Shown here piece after piece: positions 15,900 through 24,097 of a stretch of DNA of 64,000 nt (positions are counted from its first letter, which is position 1; each line of letters begins with the position of its first letter). The notes under the pieces are model-generated. The model searched no databases. It was not told the origin of the DNA and saw nothing but the letters and a program-made list of their open reading frames with translations. This DNA is from Streptomyces flavofungini. GTDB taxonomy: Bacteria; Actinomycetota; Actinomycetes; Streptomycetales; Streptomycetaceae. The stretch covers positions 1 through 64,000 of the forward strand of contig NZ_BMVR01000018.1 in the NCBI RefSeq assembly GCF_014650815.1, in the 5' to 3' direction. The position numbers were made by a program, and so were the translations under genes.

Positions 15900-16979
15900 A
15901 TGCGCAGAGCCGTACGTGTCCTGTCCGCAGCCGCGCTCACCACCGCACTCGCCGCCGTCGCCTTACCGTCGGCCGCCCACGCGGCCGACCCGAGAGCCTC
16001 GTCAGGACGTCCCGGGCCCCGCGTGGAGCGCGTCAGCGTCGCCGCCGACGGCACCGAGGCCAACGGCGCGTCGGGCGCCGCCACCGTCACGACGAACGGC
16101 GGGCACGTCGCCTTCAGCAGCGGCGCCACCAACCTCACGCCCGACACCCACCCGCGCCCCCAGAGCTCCGCCCACGTCCGCGACCAGCAGTCCCGCAAGG
16201 TCAGCCGGATCCGGGACAGCCTGACCGCGCCGAGCGTCAGCGACGACGGCCGCTACGCCACGTACCTCGACTGGGGCAGCCACACCACCAACGCCTTCGT
16301 GGTGGACCTGAGCACGGGGGAGAAGCGCCGGGTCGACGCCAAGGGCTTCAAGGAGGGCTCCGGCGAGTCCGAGATCAGCGCCGACGGCCGCCACGTCGCG
16401 TACGTCCTGCGCCCGCAGCACCCCGCCGACCCGTACCGGATCGAGGTCTACGACTGGGCCACCGACACCCGCGAGGTCGTCAGCGACGGCCCGCCCGACG
16501 CCGCCCGCGACATGGTGAACCCGTCCATCAGCGACACCGGCCGCCACGTCGCCTACGAGGACTACGGCACCAAGCAGGTCTGGGTCCGCGACCGCGACAC
16601 CGGGGGCCTCGAGCGCGTGGACGACGGCACCCCCTCCACCCTCGTGGAGATCAGCGGCAACGGCCGCACGGTCGCGCTGAACTCCGCGAACGGCGCCTAC
16701 CTCCGCGATCTGCGCACCGGCAAGGTCAGGCACTTCTCCGGCACCAGGGCCAAGGCCGTCGGCCCCGACGGCCGCCACCTGCTCTACAGCGACGACGCGT
16801 CGACGCTGCGCCTGCGCGACCTGCGCACCGGCCGCGTGGACGTCGTCGGCACCGGCTCGGCCGTACCCGGCGCCGTCGGAGCCAAGGGCCGCACCGTCGT
16901 CTACACCTCGGCGGAGACCGATGTCGTGCCCGGCGACACCAACGGCCTGAGCGACGTGTTCAAGTGGACGCGCAAGTGA
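15900..16979 (+). CDS. Secreted PD40/TolB-like beta-propeller protein, paralogue 1 of 5
   Basis: A 359-residue protein with a Sec signal peptide (MRRAVRVLSAAALTTALAAV, cleavage after AAHA). The mature part consists of repeated blades with the PD40 pattern ISADGRHVAYV, ISDTGRHVAYE and VGPDGRHLLYS. It closes with VVPGDTNGLSDVFKW, an Asp/Asn-rich loop that could bind calcium. There is no sortase motif or membrane anchor, so it should be released or loosely wall-bound. Function is unknown. ATG 15900 follows GGGGGGAA. The next gene overlaps its stop by four bases. Confidence 0.75.
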   Translation: MRRAVRVLSAAALTTALAAVALPSAAHAADPRASSGRPGPRVERVSVAADGTEANGASGAATVTTNGGHVAFSSGATNLTPDTHPRPQSSAHVRDQQSRKVSRIRDSLTAPSVSDDGRYATYLDWGSHTTNAFVVDLSTGEKRRVDAKGFKEGSGESEISADGRHVAYVLRPQHPADPYRIEVYDWATDTREVVSDGPPDAARDMVNPSISDTGRHVAYEDYGTKQVWVRDRDTGGLERVDDGTPSTLVEISGNGRTVALNSANGAYLRDLRTGKVRHFSGTRAKAVGPDGRHLLYSDDASTLRLRDLRTGRVDVVGTGSAVPGAVGAKGRTVVYTSAETDVVPGDTNGLSDVFKWTRK

Positions 16980-18241
16980 GCGTGACCCGGCGGCACGGCG
17001 GCGGACGCGCGAGAACCCTGTGCACCGCCGCCCTCGCCCTCGCCCTGAGCGGCGCCTCACTGACGGCGGCCACCACTGCGCCCGCCGCCCCCGACACCAC
17101 GGCGCACGCCCGCGCCGACAGCGACCCCCCGGCCGACAGCGACCCCCCGGCCACCAGCGACCCCCCGGCCACCAGCGACCCCCCGGCCACCAGCGACACC
17201 TCGGCCGCCGCCGGGGCCCGCGTCCCCCGCACCGACCGCCTCAGCACCGCCGCCGACGGCACCCAGCTCGACGGCGGTTCCACGGACGGCGCGATCAGCG
17301 GAGACGGCCGGCACGCCGCGTTCGTGACCCGGGCGCCCGCCCTCGGCTGCGACACGTATCTGCACTGCCTGAAACTGAAGGACCTCCGCACCGGCGCCCT
17401 GACCGGCGTCGACCTCGGCAGCGGCCACCTCTACGGCAACCCGCTGCTCAGCGCCGACGGCGGCCGCGTCGCCTTCACGGCCGACAAACGCTTTGCCACG
17501 CCCTACCTGTACGACCGGGCCACCGGCACCGCGACCCGCCTCTGGCCCGCCGACCCGCCCGGCCGCAACGAACTCGGCGCCGTGCAGTCGATCAGCCCGG
17601 ACGGCACCCGCGTCGCCTACACGCTCGGCAACCGCAACGGCAGTCAGAACGCCCGCCTGCTGTACGTCCGCGACACCGCCACCGGCACGGACGAGCTGAT
17701 CTCCGCGCCCGAGGAGGGTGACAAGGGCGGCGCGTCCGTGGCCGACGACGGCACCCGCGTCGCGTACCAGATCGGCGGCTACAGCGAGGGCCCCGAGGAC
17801 CGGGGCGACGTCTTCCTCAAGGAGCCCGGCACCGGCGCCCGCGTCCAGCTCGACACCGGCCTCGGCACCGGCGAACTGGTCCGGCTCACCAGCGACGGCC
17901 GGCGCGTCCTGTTCAACGCGCGGGGCGGCCTGTACGTCCACACCGTGCGCACCGGCACCACGGAGCGCGTCGCGGACGGCCGCGCCCGGTCCGCCACCGC
18001 CGACGGCCGCCACGCCGTCCTGTCCGACGCCGCCGGGCTGCGCCTGCTCGACCTGCGCACCGGCCGCGGCGCGGACGTCGGTCCGGCCGACGCGCGGGCC
18101 GGACTGGGCGCGGTGTCCGCCAAGGGCCGTGCCGTCGTGTTCAGTTCGGGCGCCGCCGACCTGGTGCCGGGCGACACCAACGGGGTGCCGGATGTCTTCG
18201 TACGGCACCCGCGATGGGGCGCTGGGGCGATGGAGCGATGA
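16976..18241 (+). CDS. Secreted beta-propeller protein, paralogue 2 of 5, with Ser/Asp/Pro linker
   Basis: A 421-residue paralogue starting at GTG 16976, overlapping the previous stop (GTGA), or at GTG 16982. A signal peptide (LCTAALALALSGASLTAATT) is followed by a low-complexity linker of SDPPAT units (about residues 48-74), then blades with ISGDGRHAAFV, ISPDGTRVAYT and VADDGTRVAYQ. It ends with LVPGDTNGVPDVFVRHP. Cys residues at DTYLHCLK and LGCDTY may form a disulfide outside the cell. The linker suggests that the propeller is held away from the wall. Confidence 0.75.
   Translation: MSVTRRHGGGRARTLCTAALALALSGASLTAATTAPAAPDTTAHARADSDPPADSDPPATSDPPATSDPPATSDTSAAAGARVPRTDRLSTAADGTQLDGGSTDGAISGDGRHAAFVTRAPALGCDTYLHCLKLKDLRTGALTGVDLGSGHLYGNPLLSADGGRVAFTADKRFATPYLYDRATGTATRLWPADPPGRNELGAVQSISPDGTRVAYTLGNRNGSQNARLLYVRDTATGTDELISAPEEGDKGGASVADDGTRVAYQIGGYSEGPEDRGDVFLKEPGTGARVQLDTGLGTGELVRLTSDGRRVLFNARGGLYVHTVRTGTTERVADGRARSATADGRHAVLSDAAGLRLLDLRTGRGADVGPADARAGLGAVSAKGRAVVFSSGAADLVPGDTNGVPDVFVRHPRWGAGAMER
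17120..17196 (+). repeat. 18-bp tandem repeat encoding SDPPAT/SDPPAD
   Basis: About four imperfect in-frame copies of an 18-bp unit (AGCGACCCCCCGGCCACC) encode the linker between the signal peptide and the propeller of paralogue 2. Confidence 0.8.
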
Positions 18242-18255
18242 AGGGGGACACGCGC

Positions 18256-19326
18256 ATGCGGTGCGCAAAGGCCTTGCTGGGTGCGGCAGTTGCGCTCGCC
18301 GTCAGCGGCGCGACTCTGTCGGCCGCCACCGCGGCGGATGTACGCCCACACAGGCCGGGCGTCGAGCGGGTGAGCACCGGGGGGCACGGGGGTCAGCTCG
18401 ACGGGCGCTCCCTCGACGCGGGGATCAGCGCCGACGGCCGGTACGTCGCCTTCGCCACCAAGGCCGAGGAGCTGCGCTGCCACCAGCAGTCGTACACCTG
18501 CCTGGTTCTGAAGGACCGGGTCACGGGCAAGCTCGCCGAGATCGGCGGGAACACCACGTGGGGGACGCCGCTGCTCAGCCGTGACGGCCGGTACATCGGC
18601 TACACGGCGGGCACCAAGTCCCCTTCGCCGCTGCTGTTCGACCGCGACACGGGCCGGAGCGTCAACGTCGGGGCGCCGGGGAACGGCACCGGCCTGCTCC
18701 GCGCCGTCTCGCCCGACGGCGGCCACGTCGCGTACACCTCGGGCGACCGCTTCCGCCCCGCCCAGAACCTGTGGGTCCACGACACGGCCACCGGAGCCGA
18801 CGAACTGATCGGCGGCGACGGCTGGTTCGGGGCCGCGTCCCTGAGCACCGACGGCAAGCTCCTCGCGTACGTGACCCGGAGCCCGGACAGCCCGGACAGC
18901 CCGGACAGCGCGGACCTCTTCCTGCGCGACCGCACGACCGGAGCGACGACGCAGCTCGACCAGGGCCTCGGCGAGGCCGGGTTCGTCCAGCTCGCCGAGG
19001 ACGGCCGCACCGCGCTCTTCGCCGCCGACGGCAAGACGTACGCGTACGACGTGCGCGAGGGCGCGGTTCGCGAAGTCGCCGACGGGCCCGCCGCGGCCGC
19101 GAGCCCGGACGCCCGTCACGCCGTCCTGGCCGAGGGCGCGGACGGCACCGCGCTCACCCTCCTCGACGTCCGCACGGGCAGGCGCACCCCCGTCGGCCCC
19201 GGTGCCGTCGTGCCCGGCGCGGTCGCAGCCAAGGGCCGCGCGGTCGCCTTCACCTCGGCCGCCACCGACCTGGTCCCGGACGACACCAACGCGAGCACGG
19301 ACATCTTCCTGCGCCACACCCACTGA
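18256..19326 (+). CDS. Secreted beta-propeller protein, paralogue 3 of 5
   Basis: A 356-residue paralogue. ATG 18256 is preferred because AAGGGGG lies about ten bases upstream and it gives a clean signal peptide (MRCAKALLGAAVALAVSGAT). ATG 18238, overlapping the previous stop, is the alternative. Blade motifs include ISADGRYVAFA, LSRDGRYIGYT and LSTDGKLLAYV. The closing loop is LVPDDTNASTDIFLR, with the usual Gly replaced. Cys residues in ELRCHQQSYTCLVLK match the pair in paralogue 2, linking these two genes most closely. Confidence 0.75.
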   Translation: MRCAKALLGAAVALAVSGATLSAATAADVRPHRPGVERVSTGGHGGQLDGRSLDAGISADGRYVAFATKAEELRCHQQSYTCLVLKDRVTGKLAEIGGNTTWGTPLLSRDGRYIGYTAGTKSPSPLLFDRDTGRSVNVGAPGNGTGLLRAVSPDGGHVAYTSGDRFRPAQNLWVHDTATGADELIGGDGWFGAASLSTDGKLLAYVTRSPDSPDSPDSADLFLRDRTTGATTQLDQGLGEAGFVQLAEDGRTALFAADGKTYAYDVREGAVREVADGPAAAASPDARHAVLAEGADGTALTLLDVRTGRRTPVGPGAVVPGAVAAKGRAVAFTSAATDLVPDDTNASTDIFLRHTH

Positions 19327-19347
19327 ACCCACCCACGGGGGACCTCC

Positions 19348-20595
19348 ATGAGCAAGGCGAACACCGCACGTGCCGCCGCGAGAACCGCCGCCGGAACACT
19401 CCTGGCCGCCGCCCTCGCCGCGACGGCCGCCGCACCGGCCCACGCGGACCCCGCGCCCGGCGGGCCCACGACGGCGCGGGCCAGCGTGGACAGGAACGGC
19501 GCCCAGCTCCACGTGCCCTCGTACGGACAGGACTTGTCGGCCGGGTTCGCCGCCAGGCCCACCTTCACCACGGCGGGGCCGGTGTGGGAGGGCGACACGA
19601 ACGGCCTGGCCGACGTGTACTTCGGCGACTCCGCCATCAGTTCCGGGTACCCGCGCGGCATGGGCAACGGCCCGTCCCACGGCGGCGCGCCGTGCACGAA
19701 CGGCCGCATGACCGCGTTCGTCTCCAAGGCCACCAACATCACGTCCACCCCGGTCCCGGACGACCGCCGGACGGTCTACGTCCGCAACCGCGCCGTCGGC
19801 AAGGTCTCCCGCGCCAGCCAGTCCTTCGAGGGCACGCCCTTCGCGTGGGCGGACCGGCCCCAGGTGAGCGACGACTGCATGTGGGTGTCGTTCACGGGCG
19901 CCCTCGAAGGCCCGGACGGCACCGCGGGGCGGCCGCGCGTCTACCGCTACCGCATCTACGACGGTACGGTCCGCCTCGCCAGCGAGCCGTCGGCACCGGC
20001 CGACCACTCCTCCATCAGCGCCGACGGCCGCCATGTCGCGTACGAGTCCGGCGGGCACGTCTACGTGCGCGACCTGGACACCGGCACCCTGGAGAAGGCC
20101 TCCGTGGCCCGCGGCGGCGGCCCGGCCAACGGCCGTTCGTCCGGCGCGTCCCTGAGCGGCGACGGCCGCCACCTCGCCTTCGACTCGACCGCCTCCAACC
20201 TCACGGCGGGCGACCGGAACGGCGGCGTCAACGTCTTCGTGCGCGACCTCGACCAGGGCACGACCCGCCTGGTGCGCGGCGAGACCAAGCGCGCGACGAC
20301 CTACGACGCGGCGCTCGGCGCGGACGGCACGCACCTCGCGTACGTCTCGGCCGTGCGAGGCGGGGCCGCCCGGGTGCCCGCCGTGTTCCTGCGTGAACTG
20401 GCCACCGGGAAGACGCAGTTGATCAGCGCGGACCTGGACGGCGGCCGCAACGACCTCCCGGCCCGGCACCCGTCGGTCAACGACGACGGCAGCGTCGTGG
20501 CCTTCGACACCGCTTCGCCCGATCTGGTGACGGGCGACACGAACAGGGTGTCGGACGTCTTCCTGCGGACAGTCAAGGACGGACAGTCCGCATAG
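19348..20595 (+). CDS. Secreted beta-propeller protein, paralogue 4 of 5
   Basis: A 415-residue paralogue starting 21 bases after the previous stop, with a GGGGGACC ribosome site. The signal peptide ends in APAHADP. Blades include ISADGRHVAYE, LSGDGRHLAFD and LGADGTHLAYV, and there are two DTN/DRN loops (AGDRNGGVNVFVRDL and TGDTNRVSDVFLR). Its N-terminal third departs from the others (WEGDTNGLADVYFGD and an extra pair of Cys), so it may bind a different partner. Function is unknown. Confidence 0.75.
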   Translation: MSKANTARAAARTAAGTLLAAALAATAAAPAHADPAPGGPTTARASVDRNGAQLHVPSYGQDLSAGFAARPTFTTAGPVWEGDTNGLADVYFGDSAISSGYPRGMGNGPSHGGAPCTNGRMTAFVSKATNITSTPVPDDRRTVYVRNRAVGKVSRASQSFEGTPFAWADRPQVSDDCMWVSFTGALEGPDGTAGRPRVYRYRIYDGTVRLASEPSAPADHSSISADGRHVAYESGGHVYVRDLDTGTLEKASVARGGGPANGRSSGASLSGDGRHLAFDSTASNLTAGDRNGGVNVFVRDLDQGTTRLVRGETKRATTYDAALGADGTHLAYVSAVRGGAARVPAVFLRELATGKTQLISADLDGGRNDLPARHPSVNDDGSVVAFDTASPDLVTGDTNRVSDVFLRTVKDGQSA

Positions 20596-20662
20596 CAACC
20601 AGGAGTGCCCGTACGGCACTCCCTACAGACACGGGTCCCGGGCAACAGCACTGGCGTGGGAC

Positions 20663-20709
20663 CCGAGCAACAAGCACGCGTACCGAGCAACAAGCACGCG
20701 TACCGAGCA
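20663..20709. repeat. 20-bp direct repeat before paralogue 5
   Basis: CCGAGCAACAAGCACGCGTA occurs at 20663-20682 and 20683-20702, with a third partial copy (CCGAGCA) after it. It ends 24 bp before the start of paralogue 5 and could be a slipped duplication or a repeated binding site. Confidence 0.7.
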
Positions 20710-20732
20710 CTCATCTCACGGGGGAACCACCC

Positions 20733-22022
20733 ATGCGTCTCACCACCCGCGCGGCGCTCGCCGCCGCGCTCGTCGCCGCCGTCACCGGCGCGGTCCTGCC
20801 GGCCGCGGCCGCCGCGGACACCCGCGCCCCCGCTCCCCGCACCGAGCGGGTGAGCGTCGGCGCGAGCGGCGCCCAGGGCGACGGCCCGTCCGACGCCACG
20901 GACATCAGCGCCGACGGCCGCTCCGTCGTGTTCGCGTCCGAGGCCACCAACCTGGTGCCGGGCGACACCAACGGCGTGACCGACATCTACCTGCGCGACC
21001 TGAGCACCAAGAAGGTCGAGCGGATCAGCCTCCAGAACTCCGGCGCGCAGTACACCTCGCACGCCGGTGACCCGTCGATCAGCGCGGACGGGCGGTACGT
21101 CACCTACTCCGCGCAGGTGGACCGGGACGGCGGCCTGTACAGCGGTACGTTCCTGAAGGACCGCAAGACCGGCCGCACCGAGATCGTCAGCCTCTCCGAC
21201 GACGACAAGCCGGTCTTCGGGGACTACGTGGTCGGCGCCCAGGTCAGCGCCGACGGCCGGTACGTCGCGTTCGTGTCCGCCCTGAAGGACCACGGCGACG
21301 GGGGCGACGACGGCATGTGGACCGGCATCTACCTGCGCGACCGCAAGGAGGGCACGACCCGCCGGGTCAGCGAGATCGTCACCGGCCAGCCCACCTGGAT
21401 CATCGGCGGGATGAGCCTGAGCGCGGACGGCCGCCACGTCGGCTACACCCTCGGCCAGGTCCGTCCCGGCCTCGGCGCCCTGACGTACACGCACGACGTG
21501 AACACCGGCACCACCAAGCGCCTCGACCTGTCGGCCACCGGCAAGGACCTCAAGGTCGGACTGCCCTCGCTCAGCAAGGACGGGCGGTACGCGGCCTTCG
21601 AGACCCCCGAGCCGATGCTGTCCGGCGACACCAACGGCAAGAGCGACGTCTACCGCCTCGACACCCGCACCGGCGCCCTCAAGAAGGTCACCCGGACGGC
21701 GGGCGGCGGCCAGACCGACGCCGACTCCTACCAGGCCCGCATCAGCCCCGACGGCCGCCACGTCGGCTTCATCTCCTCGGCGTCGGGGCTCACCGCGGGC
21801 GACCCGGCGAAGGGCCCGCTGTACGTTCGGGACCTGAAGGACGGCGTGACCCGGCGCGTCAACGTGCCCAAGGGCGGCGGCGAGAGCGAGGACCAGGGCT
21901 GGCCCGCCTACGCCCTGAGCGCCGACGCCAGGACGTTCACGTTCACCTCGGACGCGACGAACATGGTCCCGGGCGACACGAACACGGCGCGTGACGTCTT
22001 CGTACGCCGCAACGTGCGCTGA
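20733..22022 (+). CDS. Secreted beta-propeller protein, paralogue 5 of 5
   Basis: A 429-residue paralogue with signal peptide MRLTTRAALAAALVAAVTGA and a cleavage region near AAAADTRA. It has the most regular blades: ISADGRSVVFA, ISADGRYVTYS, VSADGRYVAFV, LSADGRHVGYT, LSKDGRYAAFE and ISPDGRHVGFI, suggesting six or seven blades. It has three DTN loops (LVPGDTNGVTDIYLRDL, LSGDTNGKSDVYRL, MVPGDTNTARDVFVRR). GGGGGAACC lies before ATG 20733. The 137-bp gap upstream, with its direct repeats, may carry a separate promoter. Confidence 0.78.
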   Translation: MRLTTRAALAAALVAAVTGAVLPAAAAADTRAPAPRTERVSVGASGAQGDGPSDATDISADGRSVVFASEATNLVPGDTNGVTDIYLRDLSTKKVERISLQNSGAQYTSHAGDPSISADGRYVTYSAQVDRDGGLYSGTFLKDRKTGRTEIVSLSDDDKPVFGDYVVGAQVSADGRYVAFVSALKDHGDGGDDGMWTGIYLRDRKEGTTRRVSEIVTGQPTWIIGGMSLSADGRHVGYTLGQVRPGLGALTYTHDVNTGTTKRLDLSATGKDLKVGLPSLSKDGRYAAFETPEPMLSGDTNGKSDVYRLDTRTGALKKVTRTAGGGQTDADSYQARISPDGRHVGFISSASGLTAGDPAKGPLYVRDLKDGVTRRVNVPKGGGESEDQGWPAYALSADARTFTFTSDATNMVPGDTNTARDVFVRRNVR

Positions 22023-22143
22023 CGGGATCCGGCCCGGGCGCGAGGCCGACCGGATGCGGCCCCGGGCCCGGGGCCGACACGATCCGGCCACCTCGCGCAC
22101 CGGCGCGAACCACGCGCCGGACCGCATGGTGAGACGGTGAGGC

Positions 22144-22168
22144 GGGTGCCACAGAACCTGTGGCACCC
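22144..22168. promoter_or_regulatory. Perfect 11-bp-arm palindrome before the cimA leader
   Basis: GGGTGCCACAG-aac-CTGTGGCACCC is a perfect 25-bp inverted repeat. It ends nine bases before the leader ATG. With a three-base loop it could be an RNA hairpin or a DNA operator. No T-tract follows, which speaks against a simple terminator. Confidence 0.55.
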
Positions 22169-22176
22169 TGCCGGAC

Positions 22177-22227
22177 ATGCTCGTGTTCGCCATGATTATT
22201 GGCAGCAAGCGCGCCGGTCCGCAGTGA
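22177..22227 (+). CDS. Candidate cimA leader peptide (16 residues)
   Basis: The frame encodes MLVFAMIIGSKRAGPQ. It is rich in branched-chain residues (Leu2, Val3, Ile7, Ile8), and the two isoleucines use ATT, a rare codon in this GC-rich genome. The stop lies 55 bases before an intrinsic terminator that precedes cimA, which supports ribosome-mediated attenuation by isoleucine. No clear ribosome site is seen, so translation would have to be leaderless or weakly initiated. The AT-rich ATGATTATT may instead be part of a -10 element. Confidence 0.45.
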   Translation: MLVFAMIIGSKRAGPQ

Positions 22228-22282
22228 CCGCCCGGTACCCATCACGTACTGAGCGGACACCGTCGTCCTCGACCCGCGCGCC

Positions 22283-22316
22283 GACCTCTCGCACCCGCGA
22301 GGGGTCTTTTCGTTTT
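22283..22316 (+). terminator. Intrinsic terminator/attenuator in the cimA leader
   Basis: GACCTCTCGC pairs with GCGAGGGGTC (one G-T pair) around an ACCC loop, followed by TTTTCGTTTT, an unusually T-rich tail for this genome. It lies about 100 bp before cimA and 260 bp after the upstream gene, a position that favours attenuation over simple gene-end termination. Confidence 0.75.
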
Positions 22317-22416
22317 CCGGCCCACCCGCAGTCGGCAGACGGAGCGCGAGGGATCATGGGGGGTGGTGGAGCCGGTCCATCCGGTAGACCGACATCCGAC
22401 ACAGGAGCCCGACAGC

Positions 22417-24042
22417 ATGACGGAAACCAGCAGGCCCGACGATTCCTCCCCTGTGCCCGACGATTCCTTCCACGTGTTCGACACGACGCTGCGCGACGGC
22501 GCGCAGCGCGAGGGCATCAACCTGACCGTCGCGGACAAGCTGACCATCGCCCGGCACCTGGACGACTTCGGCGTGGGCTTCATCGAAGGCGGCTGGCCCG
22601 GCGCCAACCCCCGTGACACCGAGTTCTTCGCCCGCGCGCAGGCGGAGATCACGTTCAGGAACGCCCAGCTCGTCGCGTTCGGCGCCACCCGCCGCCCCGG
22701 CGCCAAGGCGGCCGACGACCCGCAGGTCAAGGCGCTGCTCGCGTCCGGCGCCCCGGTCGTGACGCTGGTCGCCAAGGCCCATGACCGGCATGTCGAGCTG
22801 GCCCTGCGCACCACCCTCGACGAGAACGTGGAGATGATCCGCGACACCGTCTCCCACCTGCGCGCCGAGGGCCGCCGCGTGTTCGTCGACTGTGAGCACT
22901 TCTTCGACGGCTACCGCGCGAACCCCGAGTACGCGAAGGCGGTCGTGCGCGCGGCGGCCGAGGCGGGCGCCGACGTCGTCGTGCTGTGCGACACCAACGG
23001 CGGCATGCTCCCCGCCCAGGTCCAGGCCGTCGTGGCCACCGTCGCCGCCGACACCGGCGCCCGGCTCGGCATCCACGCCCAGGACGACACGGGCTGCGCG
23101 GTCGCCAACACCCTCGCCGCCGTCGACGCGGGCGCCACCCACGTGCAGTGCACCGCCAACGGCTACGGCGAGCGGGTCGGCAACGCCAACCTGTTCCCGG
23201 TCGTCGCCGCCCTGGAGCTGAAGTACGGCAAGCGGGTCCTTCCCGACGGCGCGCTGCGCGAGATGACCCGGGTCTCGCATGCCATCGCCGAGGTCGTGAA
23301 CCTCACCCCGTCCACGCACCAGCCCTACGTCGGCGTCTCCGCGTTCGCCCACAAGGCGGGCCTGCACGCCTCCGCGATCAAGGTCGACCCGGACCTGTAC
23401 CAGCACATCGACCCCGAACTCGTCGGCAACCGCATCCGGATGCTGGTCTCCGACATGGCCGGGCGCGCCTCCATCGAGCTCAAGGGCAAGGAGCTCGGCG
23501 TCGACCTCGGCGGCGACCGCGAGCTGATCGGCCGGGTCGTGGAGCGCGTCAAGGAGCGCGAGCTGGCGGGCTACACGTACGAGGCCGCCGACGCCTCCTT
23601 CGAGCTGCTGCTCCGCGAGGAGGCCGAGGGCCGCGCCCGGCGCTACTTCCGCACCGAGTCCTGGCGCGCCATCACCGAGGACCGCCCCGACGGCACGCAC
23701 GCCAACGAGGCCACGGTGAAGGTGTGGGCCAAGGGCGAGCGGATCGTCGCCACGGCGGAGGGCAACGGCCCGGTCAACGCCCTGGACCGGGCGCTGCGGG
23801 TGGGCCTGGAGCGGATCTACCCGCAGCTGGCCAAGCTGGAGCTGGTGGACTACAAGGTCCGCATCCTGGAGGGCAAGCACGGCACGACCTCCACGACCCG
23901 GGTGCTGATCGCCACGACCGACGGCGACGGCGAGTGGTCCACGGTCGGCGTCGCGGACAACGTCATCGCCGCGTCGTGGCAGGCCCTGGAGGACGCGGTC
24001 ACCTACGGCCTGCTGCGGGCCGGGGTCGAGCCGACCGAGTAG
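22417..24042 (+). CDS. cimA: (R)-citramalate synthase
   Basis: A 541-residue member of the isopropylmalate/citramalate synthase family. FDTTLRDGAQREGINLTVADK is the catalytic start with the metal Asp and Arg. HAQDDTGCAVANT and CTANGYGERVGNANL complete the TIM barrel. The C-terminal 150 residues form a LeuA-type allosteric dimer domain. The GINLTV form and the length fit the Leptospira/actinobacterial citramalate group rather than LeuA. It condenses pyruvate and acetyl-CoA to citramalate for isoleucine. ATG 22417 follows CAGGAG. Isoleucine feedback is expected. The leader upstream suggests attenuation as well. Confidence 0.9.
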   Translation: MTETSRPDDSSPVPDDSFHVFDTTLRDGAQREGINLTVADKLTIARHLDDFGVGFIEGGWPGANPRDTEFFARAQAEITFRNAQLVAFGATRRPGAKAADDPQVKALLASGAPVVTLVAKAHDRHVELALRTTLDENVEMIRDTVSHLRAEGRRVFVDCEHFFDGYRANPEYAKAVVRAAAEAGADVVVLCDTNGGMLPAQVQAVVATVAADTGARLGIHAQDDTGCAVANTLAAVDAGATHVQCTANGYGERVGNANLFPVVAALELKYGKRVLPDGALREMTRVSHAIAEVVNLTPSTHQPYVGVSAFAHKAGLHASAIKVDPDLYQHIDPELVGNRIRMLVSDMAGRASIELKGKELGVDLGGDRELIGRVVERVKERELAGYTYEAADASFELLLREEAEGRARRYFRTESWRAITEDRPDGTHANEATVKVWAKGERIVATAEGNGPVNALDRALRVGLERIYPQLAKLELVDYKVRILEGKHGTTSTTRVLIATTDGDGEWSTVGVADNVIAASWQALEDAVTYGLLRAGVEPTE

Positions 24043-24097
24043 TCCGGCACGGCCCGGCCCCGGCACCCCCGGCCCCCGCACGGCCGGGCGCACGCCG

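Noticed and set aside
16002..20619. Long leftward frames opposite the propeller genes.
   Set aside because: Codon usage and repetitive Ala/Gly/Val content follow from the periodic coding repeats on the plus strand; no ribosome sites or domains.
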